Shown here: piece after piece, positions 7,798 through 16,064 of the stretch
Layout: each line of letters begins with the position of its first letter
Position numbering within the stretch: the stretch's first letter is position 1
Origin: an uncultured bacterium
GTDB taxonomy: Bacteria; Cyanobacteriota; Vampirovibrionia; Gastranaerophilales; Gastranaerophilaceae
DNA length: 40,541 nucleotides
Direction of reading: 5' to 3'
Assembly (NCBI GenBank): GCA_949296355.1
Contig: CASFPS010000017.1
Location: forward strand, 1 to 40,541
Translations under genes and position numbers: made by a program
The notes under the pieces: generated by a model
What the model was told of the DNA's origin: nothing
Seen by the model: the letters and a program-made list of their open reading frames with translations, nothing else
Database searches by the model: none

Positions 7798-8255
7798 TTC
7801 TCTAGTCCTTCTATTACCTTTTTATATTTTTCGCCGACAGCTTTGAACTCATAAATTCTGCTGTCATCGCTGTCATCATATTTTACATTCATTTCAATTC
7901 TGTCAAACGGAAGTTCGCCCTGAGAAAATTCCGCCCACTCTACAAATGTAATCTTCTTACCCTCGCTGTATTCTCTTAATTCATCAGCAATGGTCTTAAT
8001 TCCGACATTTTCCAGCCTGTATAAATCAAAGTGATATACAGGAATTGAAGCGCTGTGGTATTCATTCAATATTACAAAACTCGGGCTTGTGACTTTTTCT
8101 TTTATCCCTAATGCCTCTGCCGCAAGTTTTACAAATGCAGTCTTGCCCGCTCCGATTTCTCCGAACAGGTTCACAAAACAACCCTCATCTTTTACAAGAT
8201 TCGCAAACTTGTAAGCAAGAGCCTTCGTATCATCTAATGTTTTACATTTTTTCAT
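7794..8255 (-). CDS. tsaE: tRNA threonylcarbamoyladenosine biosynthesis ATPase TsaE
   Basis: A 153-residue P-loop ATPase. The Walker A motif GEIGAGKTAFVK lies at about 33-44. TSPSF (switch) and VYHFDLYRL, followed by ITFVEWAEF, are typical of TsaE/YjeE. It energises the TsaB-TsaD-TsaE t6A complex. The start ATG follows AGGTTAAAAAAA; this leader is the last unit of a 104-bp tandem repeat, so the upstream regulatory region has been multiplied. Confidence 0.93.
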   Translation of the reverse strand: MKKCKTLDDTKALAYKFANLVKDEGCFVNLFGEIGAGKTAFVKLAAEALGIKEKVTSPSFVILNEYHSASIPVYHFDLYRLENVGIKTIADELREYSEGKKITFVEWAEFSQGELPFDRIEMNVKYDDSDDSRIYEFKAVGEKYKKVIEGLEN

Positions 8256-8260
8256 TTTTT

Positions 8261-8538
8261 TTAACCTATCTTATCGGGCAATATTGGTCATTGCTCCACT
8301 TTTATATTATCTTCTACTGCTTGCCCTCTGCTGACTTTGCTCTAAGCTGGCTGCATCGGGCGTTTTAACCTATTTAGTCGGGCAATATCGGTCATTGCTC
8401 CACATTTATATTATCCTTACTGCTTGCCCTCTGCTGACTTTGCTCCAAGCTGGCTGCATCGGGCGTTTTAACCTATTTAGTCGGGCAATATCGGTCATTG
8501 CTCCATTTTATATTATCTTTTACTGCTTGCCCTCTGCC
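8261..8538 (-). repeat. Tandem leader repeat upstream of tsaE (about 2.6 units of 103-104 bp)
   Basis: Units begin at 8261, 8365 and 8468 (last one partial). Read toward tsaE, each contains CGCCCGATGCAGCC, the core AGCAAAGTCAGCAGAGG, an AT-rich GATAATATAAA, then a hairpin of the GCAAT...ATTGC type, and finishes GATAGGTTAAAA. The unit nearest tsaE supplies the gene's own Shine-Dalgarno region. A related 101-bp repeat, in the same relation to its gene, lies upstream of fliG (36209-36467). Confidence 0.85.
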
Positions 8539-8543
8539 GTCAT

Positions 8544-8852
8544 CCCCTCGCCCCTTGTGGGAGAGGGAAGAATTTCTTAGTGAGCGTTTAGCGAACTTAG
8601 AAATTCGGGTGAGGGGCTGCCTCCTTGTTTAATTTTGTCGGGCAGGTATGCCCAACCTACTTATTGCCTGCTGGCTGTATCTGTTGCTTTTACAGTTAAT
8701 GTTGGGTTTCACCCAACCTACATTTCTGACAACCCAAATACATTTACTCCTGCCGTCATTCAGAGGGCGTGAGCCCGAAGAATCTCTATAACTTTTGAAA
8801 TTTGTCTATTCACTAGTAGGCTGGGTTTACCAACCCGATATTAACTTTCTTT
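8544..8852. repeat. Mixed palindromic repeats downstream of the GGDEF gene
   Basis: An R1 right half lies at 8544-8619 (CCTCGCCCCTTGTGGGAGAGGG ... GGGTGAGGGG). CCCAACCTAC pieces are near 8650. An R4 hairpin GTTGGGTTTCACCCAACC is at 8699-8723. An R3 element GTCATTCAGAGGGCGTGAGC...GAAGAATCTC is at 8755-8786. None encodes a protein. They separate the divergent-facing ends of tsaE's leader and the GGDEF gene. Confidence 0.7.
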
Positions 8853-10238
8853 CTATTCCGCACAAACAACCCTGTTTCTGCCGCTTTCTTTTGCTTTGTA
8901 AAGCGCTTTGTCTGCCTGCGCAAACAATTCTTCGCCGCTTTCATCCTGCCTGAATTCCGCCAGACCCATGCTTATTGTGACATTTATATTTAAATTGTCA
9001 AGAGAAACTGTTGTTTCTTCGACGGCTTTTCTTAAACGCTCGCCCACGATTTTTGCCTCGTCAATATGTGTGTAAGGGAGAAGTACCGCAAACTCTTCCC
9101 CGCCGTATCTTGCAGGAATGTCAGATTCTCGAAGCTGCGCTTTAATAACAGATGCGACTGTTCTCAAAACTTCATCCCCGCTTGCGTGACCGTAGGTGTC
9201 GTTAACTTTTTTGAAGAAGTCAATATCTATCATCATTGCGCAAAGCGGGTTATTTTGACGTTTTGTGATTGCAATTTCCTGTTTAAGTCTTGTCTCAAAC
9301 TGACGTCTGTTATTGAGGTTTGTAAGCGCATCTAAAGTTGCGTACTGCAGAACTTTTGAATACGCATTTGCTCTGCTTATCGTGATTGCCGATTGTCTTG
9401 TAAGCTGCTCCAGATAACTGATATCACGCTTTGAAAGTTTATCCAGCGTGCTTCTTGCAACAATACATCCGGTAATCTCACCTTCAGAAATCAAAGGAAA
9501 CGCCCCGATTTTGTCATTGTTTGTAAGAATATATTCGGTTTCAGGCGTTAATTCCTTCAAAACTTCATAAATCCTCTCATCCTTGCACGCTTTAGGCCAA
9601 ACGAGCTTAAATTCGCCTTCCTGTTTTAGAAAAACATAAATCAAATGGTCTGAAATAAACCGGTCAAGCATTTCTCCGATTAGCGGAACAATATAATTAA
9701 GCTCGTACTGGGTTTCAATTATCTTTGCAATATTTTTCATTGAATCGTGAAAATCGACGTTAATTTTTGACTGTTCATTCAGTACAATATTCTGAAGCTT
9801 AAGAGAAATCTGGGCAGATAGAATTTTCATCAAAAATAAAAATTCCGTATTAACCGAAGTGTTATCTTCAAAATCGATTTCAATCAGCCCGAAATCCTGC
9901 CCTTCTTTTGCCGTCGGAATAAAAAGAGATTCCAGTTTGAAAGTTATATCCCCGATGTGTGCGGGCATTTTGTAAGCTCTGGAATTAATAATAAAATCTT
10001 CATTTTTAATATCACTAAATGCCCTGTAAACTCCTGAATCATCCGGAATAACGCTCCAGCCTTCCGCCGCATTTCTTATTGTGTTTGTAATATTGTCAAA
10101 AACATAGATATACAGGTTTTTAACCGCAACAATTTCCTGCAAAAACTGTTTAACTCCTTCCGCAAGCTCGTTTGCGTCTATCTGTTTTTCCAGAAGCTCT
10201 GAAATTTTTATTAATATTTGAAGATATTTATTTTCCAT
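8853..10238 (-). CDS. GAF-like/GGDEF diguanylate cyclase
   Basis: A 461-residue soluble protein. The first ~290 residues look like one or two GAF-like sensor modules (no membrane helices). A GGDEF domain follows at about 300-460. The active-site motif is GGEEF (379-383), preceded by RESD (370-373), an intact product-inhibition I-site, and by DIDFFKKVNDTYGH, the metal/nucleotide-binding segment. It is therefore expected to make c-di-GMP with feedback control. No EAL domain is attached. The ATG at 10238 is preferred over 10289, because the longer form would overlap the upstream TPR gene by about 30 bases; AGGGGG lies before the chosen start. The gene follows the TPR gene by about 19 bp. Confidence 0.9.
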   Translation of the reverse strand: MENKYLQILIKISELLEKQIDANELAEGVKQFLQEIVAVKNLYIYVFDNITNTIRNAAEGWSVIPDDSGVYRAFSDIKNEDFIINSRAYKMPAHIGDITFKLESLFIPTAKEGQDFGLIEIDFEDNTSVNTEFLFLMKILSAQISLKLQNIVLNEQSKINVDFHDSMKNIAKIIETQYELNYIVPLIGEMLDRFISDHLIYVFLKQEGEFKLVWPKACKDERIYEVLKELTPETEYILTNNDKIGAFPLISEGEITGCIVARSTLDKLSKRDISYLEQLTRQSAITISRANAYSKVLQYATLDALTNLNNRRQFETRLKQEIAITKRQNNPLCAMMIDIDFFKKVNDTYGHASGDEVLRTVASVIKAQLRESDIPARYGGEEFAVLLPYTHIDEAKIVGERLRKAVEETTVSLDNLNINVTISMGLAEFRQDESGEELFAQADKALYKAKESGRNRVVCAE

Positions 10239-10257
10239 ATTATACCAGCCGCCCCCT

Positions 10258-11322
10258 TTACTCCGGCTCTTCTTCGTTAAAATATTCAAATCCGGCGCAG
10301 GTTTTAAAGTTCTTTAATATTGCTTTATCAAATTCTTCATCAGGAACAATTCTTCCGTTAACATAAGTATAGCTTATATTACCGAGAGGCTCATCTGTAA
10401 GTTTTTCTGTATAATACTCATCACTTGATATAAATTTTCTGGTTGCATCATTTAATAAATTAAATATATACGTAGACTCAAGCGGTGAAGAGTCTGGCTC
10501 TTCCAGAATAAGTATTGCAGCCTTGTGAAGTTCGTTTATTGAATCCCTATGGAGGTTTAGCTGTCTTAAAAGAACTGCAAGGTTATAATGCGCTTCAAAC
10601 TTCATCGGCTCAAGCTGAATAGCTTCGCAGTATTCCAGACCTGCCTCTCTGTATTCTCCCCTCAGATGATGTGCAACTGCTTTGTTGTAATGTACATCAT
10701 AGTTCTTTTTAATAAATTTTAAGGCTTTTTTATAAGCTTCTATTGCGTCTCCCAGATACGTATAAACAAGATATCTTTTATCAAGCGGCAAATACATAGC
10801 TTTTTGTTTATAAGCAACCCCTTTGTTATAATAAGCAAGCCCCCTGTTCATCTTTACACTTTTTACATTGCTGTAAACAAACGGTATCCAGAGTTTGAAC
10901 AGTCTTAACTGGGCAACATAATCAAACTGGTCTATCGCTTCATCAAAAAACCCTAAATCCTCAGAATACACTATACCCAGATTCATACGCGCAAGAACAA
11001 ATTTCGGATTGTGCTTTATTGCGTTTTCGTAAGCGTCTACGGCTGAAAAATAATCTTCGTATACAGCATAAATATTTCCTAAATTAAACCATGCCTCATA
11101 ATGCTCCGGATAAAGTTTAAGTCCTTTGTGATAAAACTCAAGAGTTTTTGCCATATTATCCTGAGAATACGCCTGATCACCTTTGTAAATAAAGTACATC
11201 CCTTTTGCTTTCATGACCTGTTTTTCTATCCAGCCCCAGAAAAAAAATGTCAAAAGAGCAAGAATAACAAGCAGAATAACAAGCGTAACTTTAGAACATA
11301 ATTTTCGTAAAAAACGTTTCAT
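10258..11322 (-). CDS. Membrane-anchored TPR protein
   Basis: A 354-residue protein. A single N-terminal transmembrane helix (about 13-32, VTLVILLVILALLTFFFWGW) with positively charged residues before it suggests an N-in anchor. It is followed by several 34-residue TPR motifs between about 40 and 275 (for example YEAWFNLGNIYAVYEDYFSAVDAYENAIKHNP-type repeats). The C-terminus is acidic (EEEPE). TPR domains mediate protein assembly; the partner is unknown. The operon link to the GGDEF gene suggests a cyclic-di-GMP-related complex, but this is inference. The ATG lies nine bases from a TATAAT box on this strand, so the transcript may be leaderless. Confidence 0.85.
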   Translation of the reverse strand: MKRFLRKLCSKVTLVILLVILALLTFFFWGWIEKQVMKAKGMYFIYKGDQAYSQDNMAKTLEFYHKGLKLYPEHYEAWFNLGNIYAVYEDYFSAVDAYENAIKHNPKFVLARMNLGIVYSEDLGFFDEAIDQFDYVAQLRLFKLWIPFVYSNVKSVKMNRGLAYYNKGVAYKQKAMYLPLDKRYLVYTYLGDAIEAYKKALKFIKKNYDVHYNKAVAHHLRGEYREAGLEYCEAIQLEPMKFEAHYNLAVLLRQLNLHRDSINELHKAAILILEEPDSSPLESTYIFNLLNDATRKFISSDEYYTEKLTDEPLGNISYTYVNGRIVPDEEFDKAILKNFKTCAGFEYFNEEEPE

Positions 11323-11331
11323 ACAGCTGTA

Positions 11332-11360
11332 ATTATACCATAAAGTTCGGATTATATAAA
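11332..11360 (-). promoter_or_regulatory. Promoter of the membrane TPR gene, probably giving a leaderless mRNA
   Basis: On the minus strand TTTATA (11360-11355), 17 bp, TATAAT (11337-11332). Only nine bases separate the -10 box from the ATG at 11322, which leaves at most about three untranslated bases. No Shine-Dalgarno is present, consistent with leaderless initiation. Confidence 0.5.
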
Positions 11361-11367
11361 AGACGGA

Positions 11368-11396
11368 TTGTCCTTGCCGGGAATTTGGTGTATATT
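11368..11396 (+). promoter_or_regulatory. Promoter of the CpaE-like gene
   Basis: TTGTCC (11368-11373), exactly 17 bp, TATATT (11391-11396); the start codon follows at 11419. It is placed back-to-back with the TPR promoter, so the two genes are divergently transcribed from a 96-bp region. Confidence 0.6.
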
Positions 11397-11418
11397 AAGA
11401 GGATAAGAGAGGTCTTGC

Positions 11419-12576
11419 ATGGAAAATATTTCTACAGTTTTTGTTCTGGATAAAAATGAACAGTCAAGAGAAGTTATAAAATCTTTTATAGAAGATTTAA
11501 GTTTTATAAAAGAAATCAAGTTATATGAAGATTACAGAGAAGGGTATGAGGCAATAAAGCAGGCTTCCAATCCTATAGTAATTATGGATATTTCTGACAA
11601 TTTGGCGGAACTTAAAGAAATTGCTGATAATATTAAACTTGTTACCTCAAGAATCATCATTACTTCAATAGATTATTCCACGAATACAATCATTCAGGCT
11701 CTTAGATCAGGCGCTAAGGAATTTTTGCCAAAGCCTGTTTTAAAGGAAGATTTGATAAGAGTTTTAACAATGTTTGCGAGTATTTCTCCGGAGGATGAAA
11801 ATACAGGGTCAAAAATAATAACCGTGTATTCAAACAAAGGCGGCATCGGCAAAACCACAATTGCAATAAATCTTGCCTCAGAGCTTGCAAAAGTAACAAA
11901 AGACAAGGTTGCGCTTATTGATTTAAACCTCCAGCTCGGGGATATTTCTACATTTTTGAATCTTAACCCGCCGTTTGATGTAAACTATGTTATTCAAAGG
12001 CTTATAGACAAAGATGATGATATTTTTATGAAGGGTTTTGAGAAATATAAGGATACTTCTCTGTACATTTTATCAGACCCGAGTTATATTGAACAGTCCG
12101 GAAGTATTACAACCCGGCAGATTTCCGCTCTGTTTACAAAACTGAAAAAAGTTTTTCCGTATATTGTAATAGATATGTCATCAAGCATTGATCCGATTTC
12201 ATTAAAAATTCTGGATGAGTCGGATTGGATTCTGTTCACTACAATTGTCAATATTCCGGCAATAAGAAATGCGCAGAGATGTTTGAACCTCTTCCGCTCA
12301 CGCAATTATCCGGCAAAAAAGGTGAAAATTGTTGTCAACAGATATATGGAAAATGACGAGATTAAAATTGAAGATATTGAAAACACACTGGGCGAGTCTA
12401 TTTACTGGAAAATCCCGAACAATTATTTCACAATTATGGAAGCTATAAACAAAGGCGTAAGCATCTCGGAAATTAATCCCGACTCCAATATCGGCAGCAA
12501 TTTCAGAGATTTTGCCTCGAAAGTTTCCGACGATATTATTGAACAGGCGGTTGTCCAATACAGAATGCCGGTTTAA
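11419..12576 (+). CDS. CpaE-like protein: receiver-like domain fused to MinD/ParA-type ATPase
   Basis: A 385-residue fusion. Residues 1-125 look like a response-regulator receiver domain with Asp-57 (IVIMDISD) and Lys-105 (FLPKPV) conserved, but with only one acidic residue (Asp-11) at the usual metal pocket, so phosphorylation is uncertain. Residues 130-385 are a P-loop ATPase with deviant Walker A SNKGGIGKTT (138-147), then LIDLNLQLGD (Walker A') and YIVIDMSSS (Walker B). This layout is that of CpaE/TadZ, which position pilus machinery at the pole. No tad genes are adjacent, so the target could instead be the flagellum or the PilM-type system nearby. It ends nine bases before a membrane protein gene and is probably co-transcribed with it. 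Confidence 0.85.
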   Translation: MENISTVFVLDKNEQSREVIKSFIEDLSFIKEIKLYEDYREGYEAIKQASNPIVIMDISDNLAELKEIADNIKLVTSRIIITSIDYSTNTIIQALRSGAKEFLPKPVLKEDLIRVLTMFASISPEDENTGSKIITVYSNKGGIGKTTIAINLASELAKVTKDKVALIDLNLQLGDISTFLNLNPPFDVNYVIQRLIDKDDDIFMKGFEKYKDTSLYILSDPSYIEQSGSITTRQISALFTKLKKVFPYIVIDMSSSIDPISLKILDESDWILFTTIVNIPAIRNAQRCLNLFRSRNYPAKKVKIVVNRYMENDEIKIEDIENTLGESIYWKIPNNYFTIMEAINKGVSISEINPDSNIGSNFRDFASKVSDDIIEQAVVQYRMPV

Positions 12577-12585
12577 GGAGATTAA

Positions 12586-13407
12586 ATGTTAAATTGTTTT
12601 AAAAAAAGTTTTAAGTTAACAAATAAATATATTGTTCTGGCAACACCATTAATACTATTTTCGCTTTTTTCAAGCCTGTACATATTGTTTTCTCTGAGAG
12701 GTGATTTAATAAATATACTAACAGCGCTTATATTATTTGTATTTATGTTCGCTGCTTTTTTGTCCGGCTGGGCATACATGCTTAAACTTGTTGTCTCTGA
12801 CTGCGCAAAAGATGAACCAAACGCTCTGATAAAAGAATTTCCCGCAGGAGTCGGAGAATACTTTCTGCCTGTTCTGGGATTGATGGTTAATATTCTGGTT
12901 TTGTCCGTATTATTTTTCTTTGCAGCCTATTTTATCGGAATGAAAACTATAGGCAATGTTGAAATTTCCTCAGCAGCTCTTTCCAGCGCAATGGAGTCAA
13001 CAGAAGAACTTAAAAACTTTTTGATGTCGCTTCCGAAAGATCAGGTTCTCAAACTCAACCTTTGGAACCTTTTGATACTTGCAGCAATGGGAGTTGAATA
13101 TTTTCTTCTGATGTTTCATCTGCCTGCAATTGTGTTCAAATGCACAAATCCGTTTAAAGCATTTTTTATTTCTTTGAAAGATATATTCAGTAAAGCCTTT
13201 TTTAAGAATATTTTGCTCTATCTTAGCATATTCTTTTCCTATGCGGTTTTATCTGTTTTGACAACAATTTTTACGCTCAATGTCATTACTCATTTTATAT
13301 TTACACTGATAAATTTCTATTATATCGTATTTATCGGGGTTCTGGTATTTAATTATTATTATCAGAATTTTGTCAGAATCGGCGGAAAATTTGATGAAAC
13401 TGTTTAA
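12586..13407 (+). CDS. Multi-pass membrane protein of unknown function
   Basis: A 273-residue protein with about six hydrophobic segments: roughly 17-35 and 43-65 near the N-terminus, 95-120 around VLGLMVNILVLSVLFFFAAYF, then about 165-190, 210-235 and 240-262. Loops are short and mostly basic. The family is not recognised; the overall layout resembles the DUF4013-type/YesL-like integral membrane proteins, but this is a guess. AAGGAGAT before the ATG is strong. It is the second gene of the CpaE-like operon. It ends in a four-base overlap with the convergent CheR-like gene. Confidence 0.7.
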   Translation: MLNCFKKSFKLTNKYIVLATPLILFSLFSSLYILFSLRGDLINILTALILFVFMFAAFLSGWAYMLKLVVSDCAKDEPNALIKEFPAGVGEYFLPVLGLMVNILVLSVLFFFAAYFIGMKTIGNVEISSAALSSAMESTEELKNFLMSLPKDQVLKLNLWNLLILAAMGVEYFLLMFHLPAIVFKCTNPFKAFFISLKDIFSKAFFKNILLYLSIFFSYAVLSVLTTIFTLNVITHFIFTLINFYYIVFIGVLVFNYYYQNFVRIGGKFDETV

Positions 13408-14129
13408 GGTTTAGTATAAACAAGTTCGACTCCGGAATTTACAAACCCGTATTTTTCAAGGAGTTTATCCGCATTGCAGGCAGAATCGTGTTCTCCTATT
13501 GAAACAAGAGATGTTTTATTGAGTTTTTGCGCAAGTTTTAAAGCAAGCGTTTCCCTCAAATCCGGTAAAAGATATTGCCAGAAATTACGGCATAACAAAA
13601 CGGTATTTTCTTCCGGCAAACTCTCCACATCCTGAAAAATGTCGGAACATGCAAATTCAACCTTGTCTTTAATATTATTTTTAGGAATCAAAACTAAATC
13701 ATTCTCAGGATTTTTTGCTTTATCAAATCTGAAAAAGTCTGTAAGCCTGTTATTTGTACAGTTGTTTATTTTGTATATGTCCGGAAGTTTTATACCAAGA
13801 TGCCCTCTTTTCGCGCTTTCTATGTTATCAAAATCAATATCTCCGGCTTTTATCGGGAAATACTTTTCAGCTTTTTCACCCAGTTTTTGTATAAGTTTTA
13901 CCACCAGAGAATACGGCTCCTGTCCGTTCGAGCATGCCTGATTAATTATATTAACTTTTTCAGCCTCCCTGTATTTATCTCTGATTAAACTTACGAATCT
14001 GTCCCAGTTCAAGTCTTCTCTAAAAAAATATGTGGTTGTTTTATACATCAAAGCGCCTTTTTTATCAAAAACGCTCCTTCTGTTTCCGTGAAAAGCAGGG
14101 GTATTGTATTTTGAAGATAGAATTTTCAT
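13404..14129 (-). CDS. CheR-like SAM-dependent methyltransferase
   Basis: A 241-residue protein with the CheR methyltransferase layout. ACSNGQEPYSLV (about 64-75) corresponds to the CheR SAM-binding GCSxGEEPYSL motif, GDIDFDNIESAKRGHLG to the next acidic SAM contact, and LLCRNFWQYLLPDLR to the CheR LxCRNVxIYF segment. The usual N-terminal CheR helical domain is reduced to about 50 residues, and there is no CheB, CheA or receptor gene beside it. The substrate may therefore not be a chemoreceptor. The Asn in CSNGQE replaces the usual Thr/Ser and Gly-Glu is Gly-Gln, so activity needs checking. The gene is 32 bp downstream of a TPR gene in the same direction. Confidence 0.75.
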   Translation of the reverse strand: MKILSSKYNTPAFHGNRRSVFDKKGALMYKTTTYFFREDLNWDRFVSLIRDKYREAEKVNIINQACSNGQEPYSLVVKLIQKLGEKAEKYFPIKAGDIDFDNIESAKRGHLGIKLPDIYKINNCTNNRLTDFFRFDKAKNPENDLVLIPKNNIKDKVEFACSDIFQDVESLPEENTVLLCRNFWQYLLPDLRETLALKLAQKLNKTSLVSIGEHDSACNADKLLEKYGFVNSGVELVYTKP

Positions 14130-14161
14130 ACTCTTTTTAAAATCCGTAAAAAATAATTTTG

Positions 14162-15925
14162 CTAAGAAAGTTTTCTTATCATCTCATGAGCTTCTTCATC
14201 TTCAGGGAATATTGTAACAACTTTATCTAAATATTCAAGCGCTTTGTCGTTATCTTTTTTGCCTTCATAACATTTTGCAAGGCTCATCAAAACAGAAATA
14301 TTATCCGGCTTTTTAACCAGAAGATTGTTAAATATATTTATTGCAGAATCAAACTCTCCGAGTTCATAATAAGTGAGCGCAAGAGTGTTTTGCGTTTCTA
14401 TGTCAGGATTTTGTTCAACAGCATGAATGAGGAAATGTTTTGCTTCATCATACTCTTTTCTTGCAAACAAAATTCTTCCAGCGCAAAATTGAATATATTC
14501 ATGATGCGGATTAATTTTAACCGCTTTCATAATGTATTCTTTAGAAGCGTCAAGCTGGTTCAGGATAAGTTTATTTAATGCCATAAACGTCAGGGCAAGG
14601 ACATTATCCGGCTGCAAATCCAGAGCCTCCTGATAATATCTTTCCGCTTCCGTATTTTTGGAAATTGAATAGAGGAAATTTCCGTACTCAAATATTATTT
14701 CAAAATCATTCGGCGCAAGCTTTAGAGCAGTCTGAAACTCCTCCTCCGCGTATTTAAAAAGCCTTTTATTCAGAAAAATAATTCCTAAATCCTTATGAGC
14801 TTTAGCAATATCAGGATTCATTTTTATAACTTTTTTAAGTATTTTTTCAGCCGTATCCGTATCGCAGAGACTCGAGGAAAGAACCGCATACTGATGAAGG
14901 GTCTCTGCAGACGGTTTGTTTTTCAAAAGAATATTATCATAAATTTCTTTTGCTTTAGAAAGCTGATTTGTCTTAATATAAAGGCTTGCAAGTTTTTGTG
15001 CCGGAAGAATAAATTTCTGGTTAACATATACCATTTTCTCCAGCATGGAAATTGCGGTTTGAATATCTCCCAGTGCCTCGTAGCAGGATACAAGATTGTA
15101 TTTATAATTGTCTTTCTCAGGATGCGCAATAAGGAGACTCTTATAAATATCCGCAGCTTCCCTGTATTGTCCGGATTTAACTTCTGACATAGCAAGAGCC
15201 ACTTTAAACCCTTCATCCTCATCGTCAAGTTGAACGGCTTTTTTCAAATATTCGCATGCCTCCTGATGATTTTGCTGTATCTGGTAAACCGAACCGATAT
15301 TATAATATGCCATCGGATTTTCCGGATCTAAATCAAGAGCTTTTTGATAGAACTTCAATGCTTCTTCTGTTTTTCTTGACGCCATACAGGCAGTACCCAG
15401 GCTGTTTAAAGTGCTCAGATTTTCAGGATTCTTCTCAAGCGCCTTTTTCAAAGGTTCAATACTTTTTTCAAACTCTTTGATTTTCATATAAGCCGTGCCT
15501 ATTATGAAATCAAATATATAGTCCTCCGGATCAAGCGCCGATGCCTGATATGCGTATTTAATTGCATTTTCTGAATCATCAAGTTTCATAAGCGCAACAC
15601 ACAAGCTTTTATACGCTTCTATGTATTCAGGGCGCAGTTTTATTACAGAAAGGTAAGCATTTTTTGCGGAAATATAGTCGCCTGCATTGTCATAACAATT
15701 ACCTAGATAAAAAAGAGAAGTGGCATCCTCCGGTCTGTATTTAACAACCGTTTCAAAGTTTTTACGCGCCTCCTCCCACTGATTAAGATTCACCTCAACA
15801 AGCCCTGCAAGCTTTATGAGTTCTACGTTATCAGGTTCTTCTTTAAGGGCGGAAGCTATCATTTCCTGAGCTTTATCAAATTCTTTTTCTCCGACCAGTT
15901 CGTTAATTCTATCTATATCAGCCAT
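14162..15925 (-). CDS. Large soluble TPR protein
   Basis: A 587-residue protein made almost entirely of tetratricopeptide repeats, about sixteen by eye, each with the A/G-Y and P spacing of the family (for example NAYLSVIKLRPEYIEAYKSL, YQKALDLDPENPMAYYNIGS). There is no signal peptide or transmembrane helix, so it is cytosolic. It is a scaffold by fold; the partner is unknown. AAGGA lies seven bases before the ATG. Upstream is a pyrimidine-rich array (15948-15974 read on this strand). The downstream CheR-like gene may be co-transcribed, and fused or adjacent TPR-CheR pairs are known in chemosensory systems. Confidence 0.85.
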   Translation of the reverse strand: MADIDRINELVGEKEFDKAQEMIASALKEEPDNVELIKLAGLVEVNLNQWEEARKNFETVVKYRPEDATSLFYLGNCYDNAGDYISAKNAYLSVIKLRPEYIEAYKSLCVALMKLDDSENAIKYAYQASALDPEDYIFDFIIGTAYMKIKEFEKSIEPLKKALEKNPENLSTLNSLGTACMASRKTEEALKFYQKALDLDPENPMAYYNIGSVYQIQQNHQEACEYLKKAVQLDDEDEGFKVALAMSEVKSGQYREAADIYKSLLIAHPEKDNYKYNLVSCYEALGDIQTAISMLEKMVYVNQKFILPAQKLASLYIKTNQLSKAKEIYDNILLKNKPSAETLHQYAVLSSSLCDTDTAEKILKKVIKMNPDIAKAHKDLGIIFLNKRLFKYAEEEFQTALKLAPNDFEIIFEYGNFLYSISKNTEAERYYQEALDLQPDNVLALTFMALNKLILNQLDASKEYIMKAVKINPHHEYIQFCAGRILFARKEYDEAKHFLIHAVEQNPDIETQNTLALTYYELGEFDSAINIFNNLLVKKPDNISVLMSLAKCYEGKKDNDKALEYLDKVVTIFPEDEEAHEMIRKLS

Positions 15926-15947
15926 TTTTGATTCCTTTTTATGGTTT

Positions 15948-16064
15948 GTGAAGTGTAAAGCGTGAGAGGTGAAGGGACGGTTTTAAAATTTCTTTAATTT
16001 GACCTCGTTCACTTGTTTAATTTTTTAATGCTTACTTCACTCTTCACACCTCACTCTTCACACT
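15948..16064. repeat. Short gap bounded by GTGAAG/CTTCAC arrays
   Basis: GTGAAGTGTAAAGCGTGAG (from 15948) at the left and CTTCACTCTTCACACCTCAC (from 16037) at the right are roughly inverted relative to each other. They enclose about 60 bp with no other feature. The arrangement resembles the edge arrays at 6957, 30498/30764 and 33850. Confidence 0.5.

Noticed and set aside
8261-8580. Small frames of 60-85 residues across the tsaE leader repeat
   Set aside because: They follow the tandem repeat, lack ribosome-binding sites and repeat the same peptide with frame changes.
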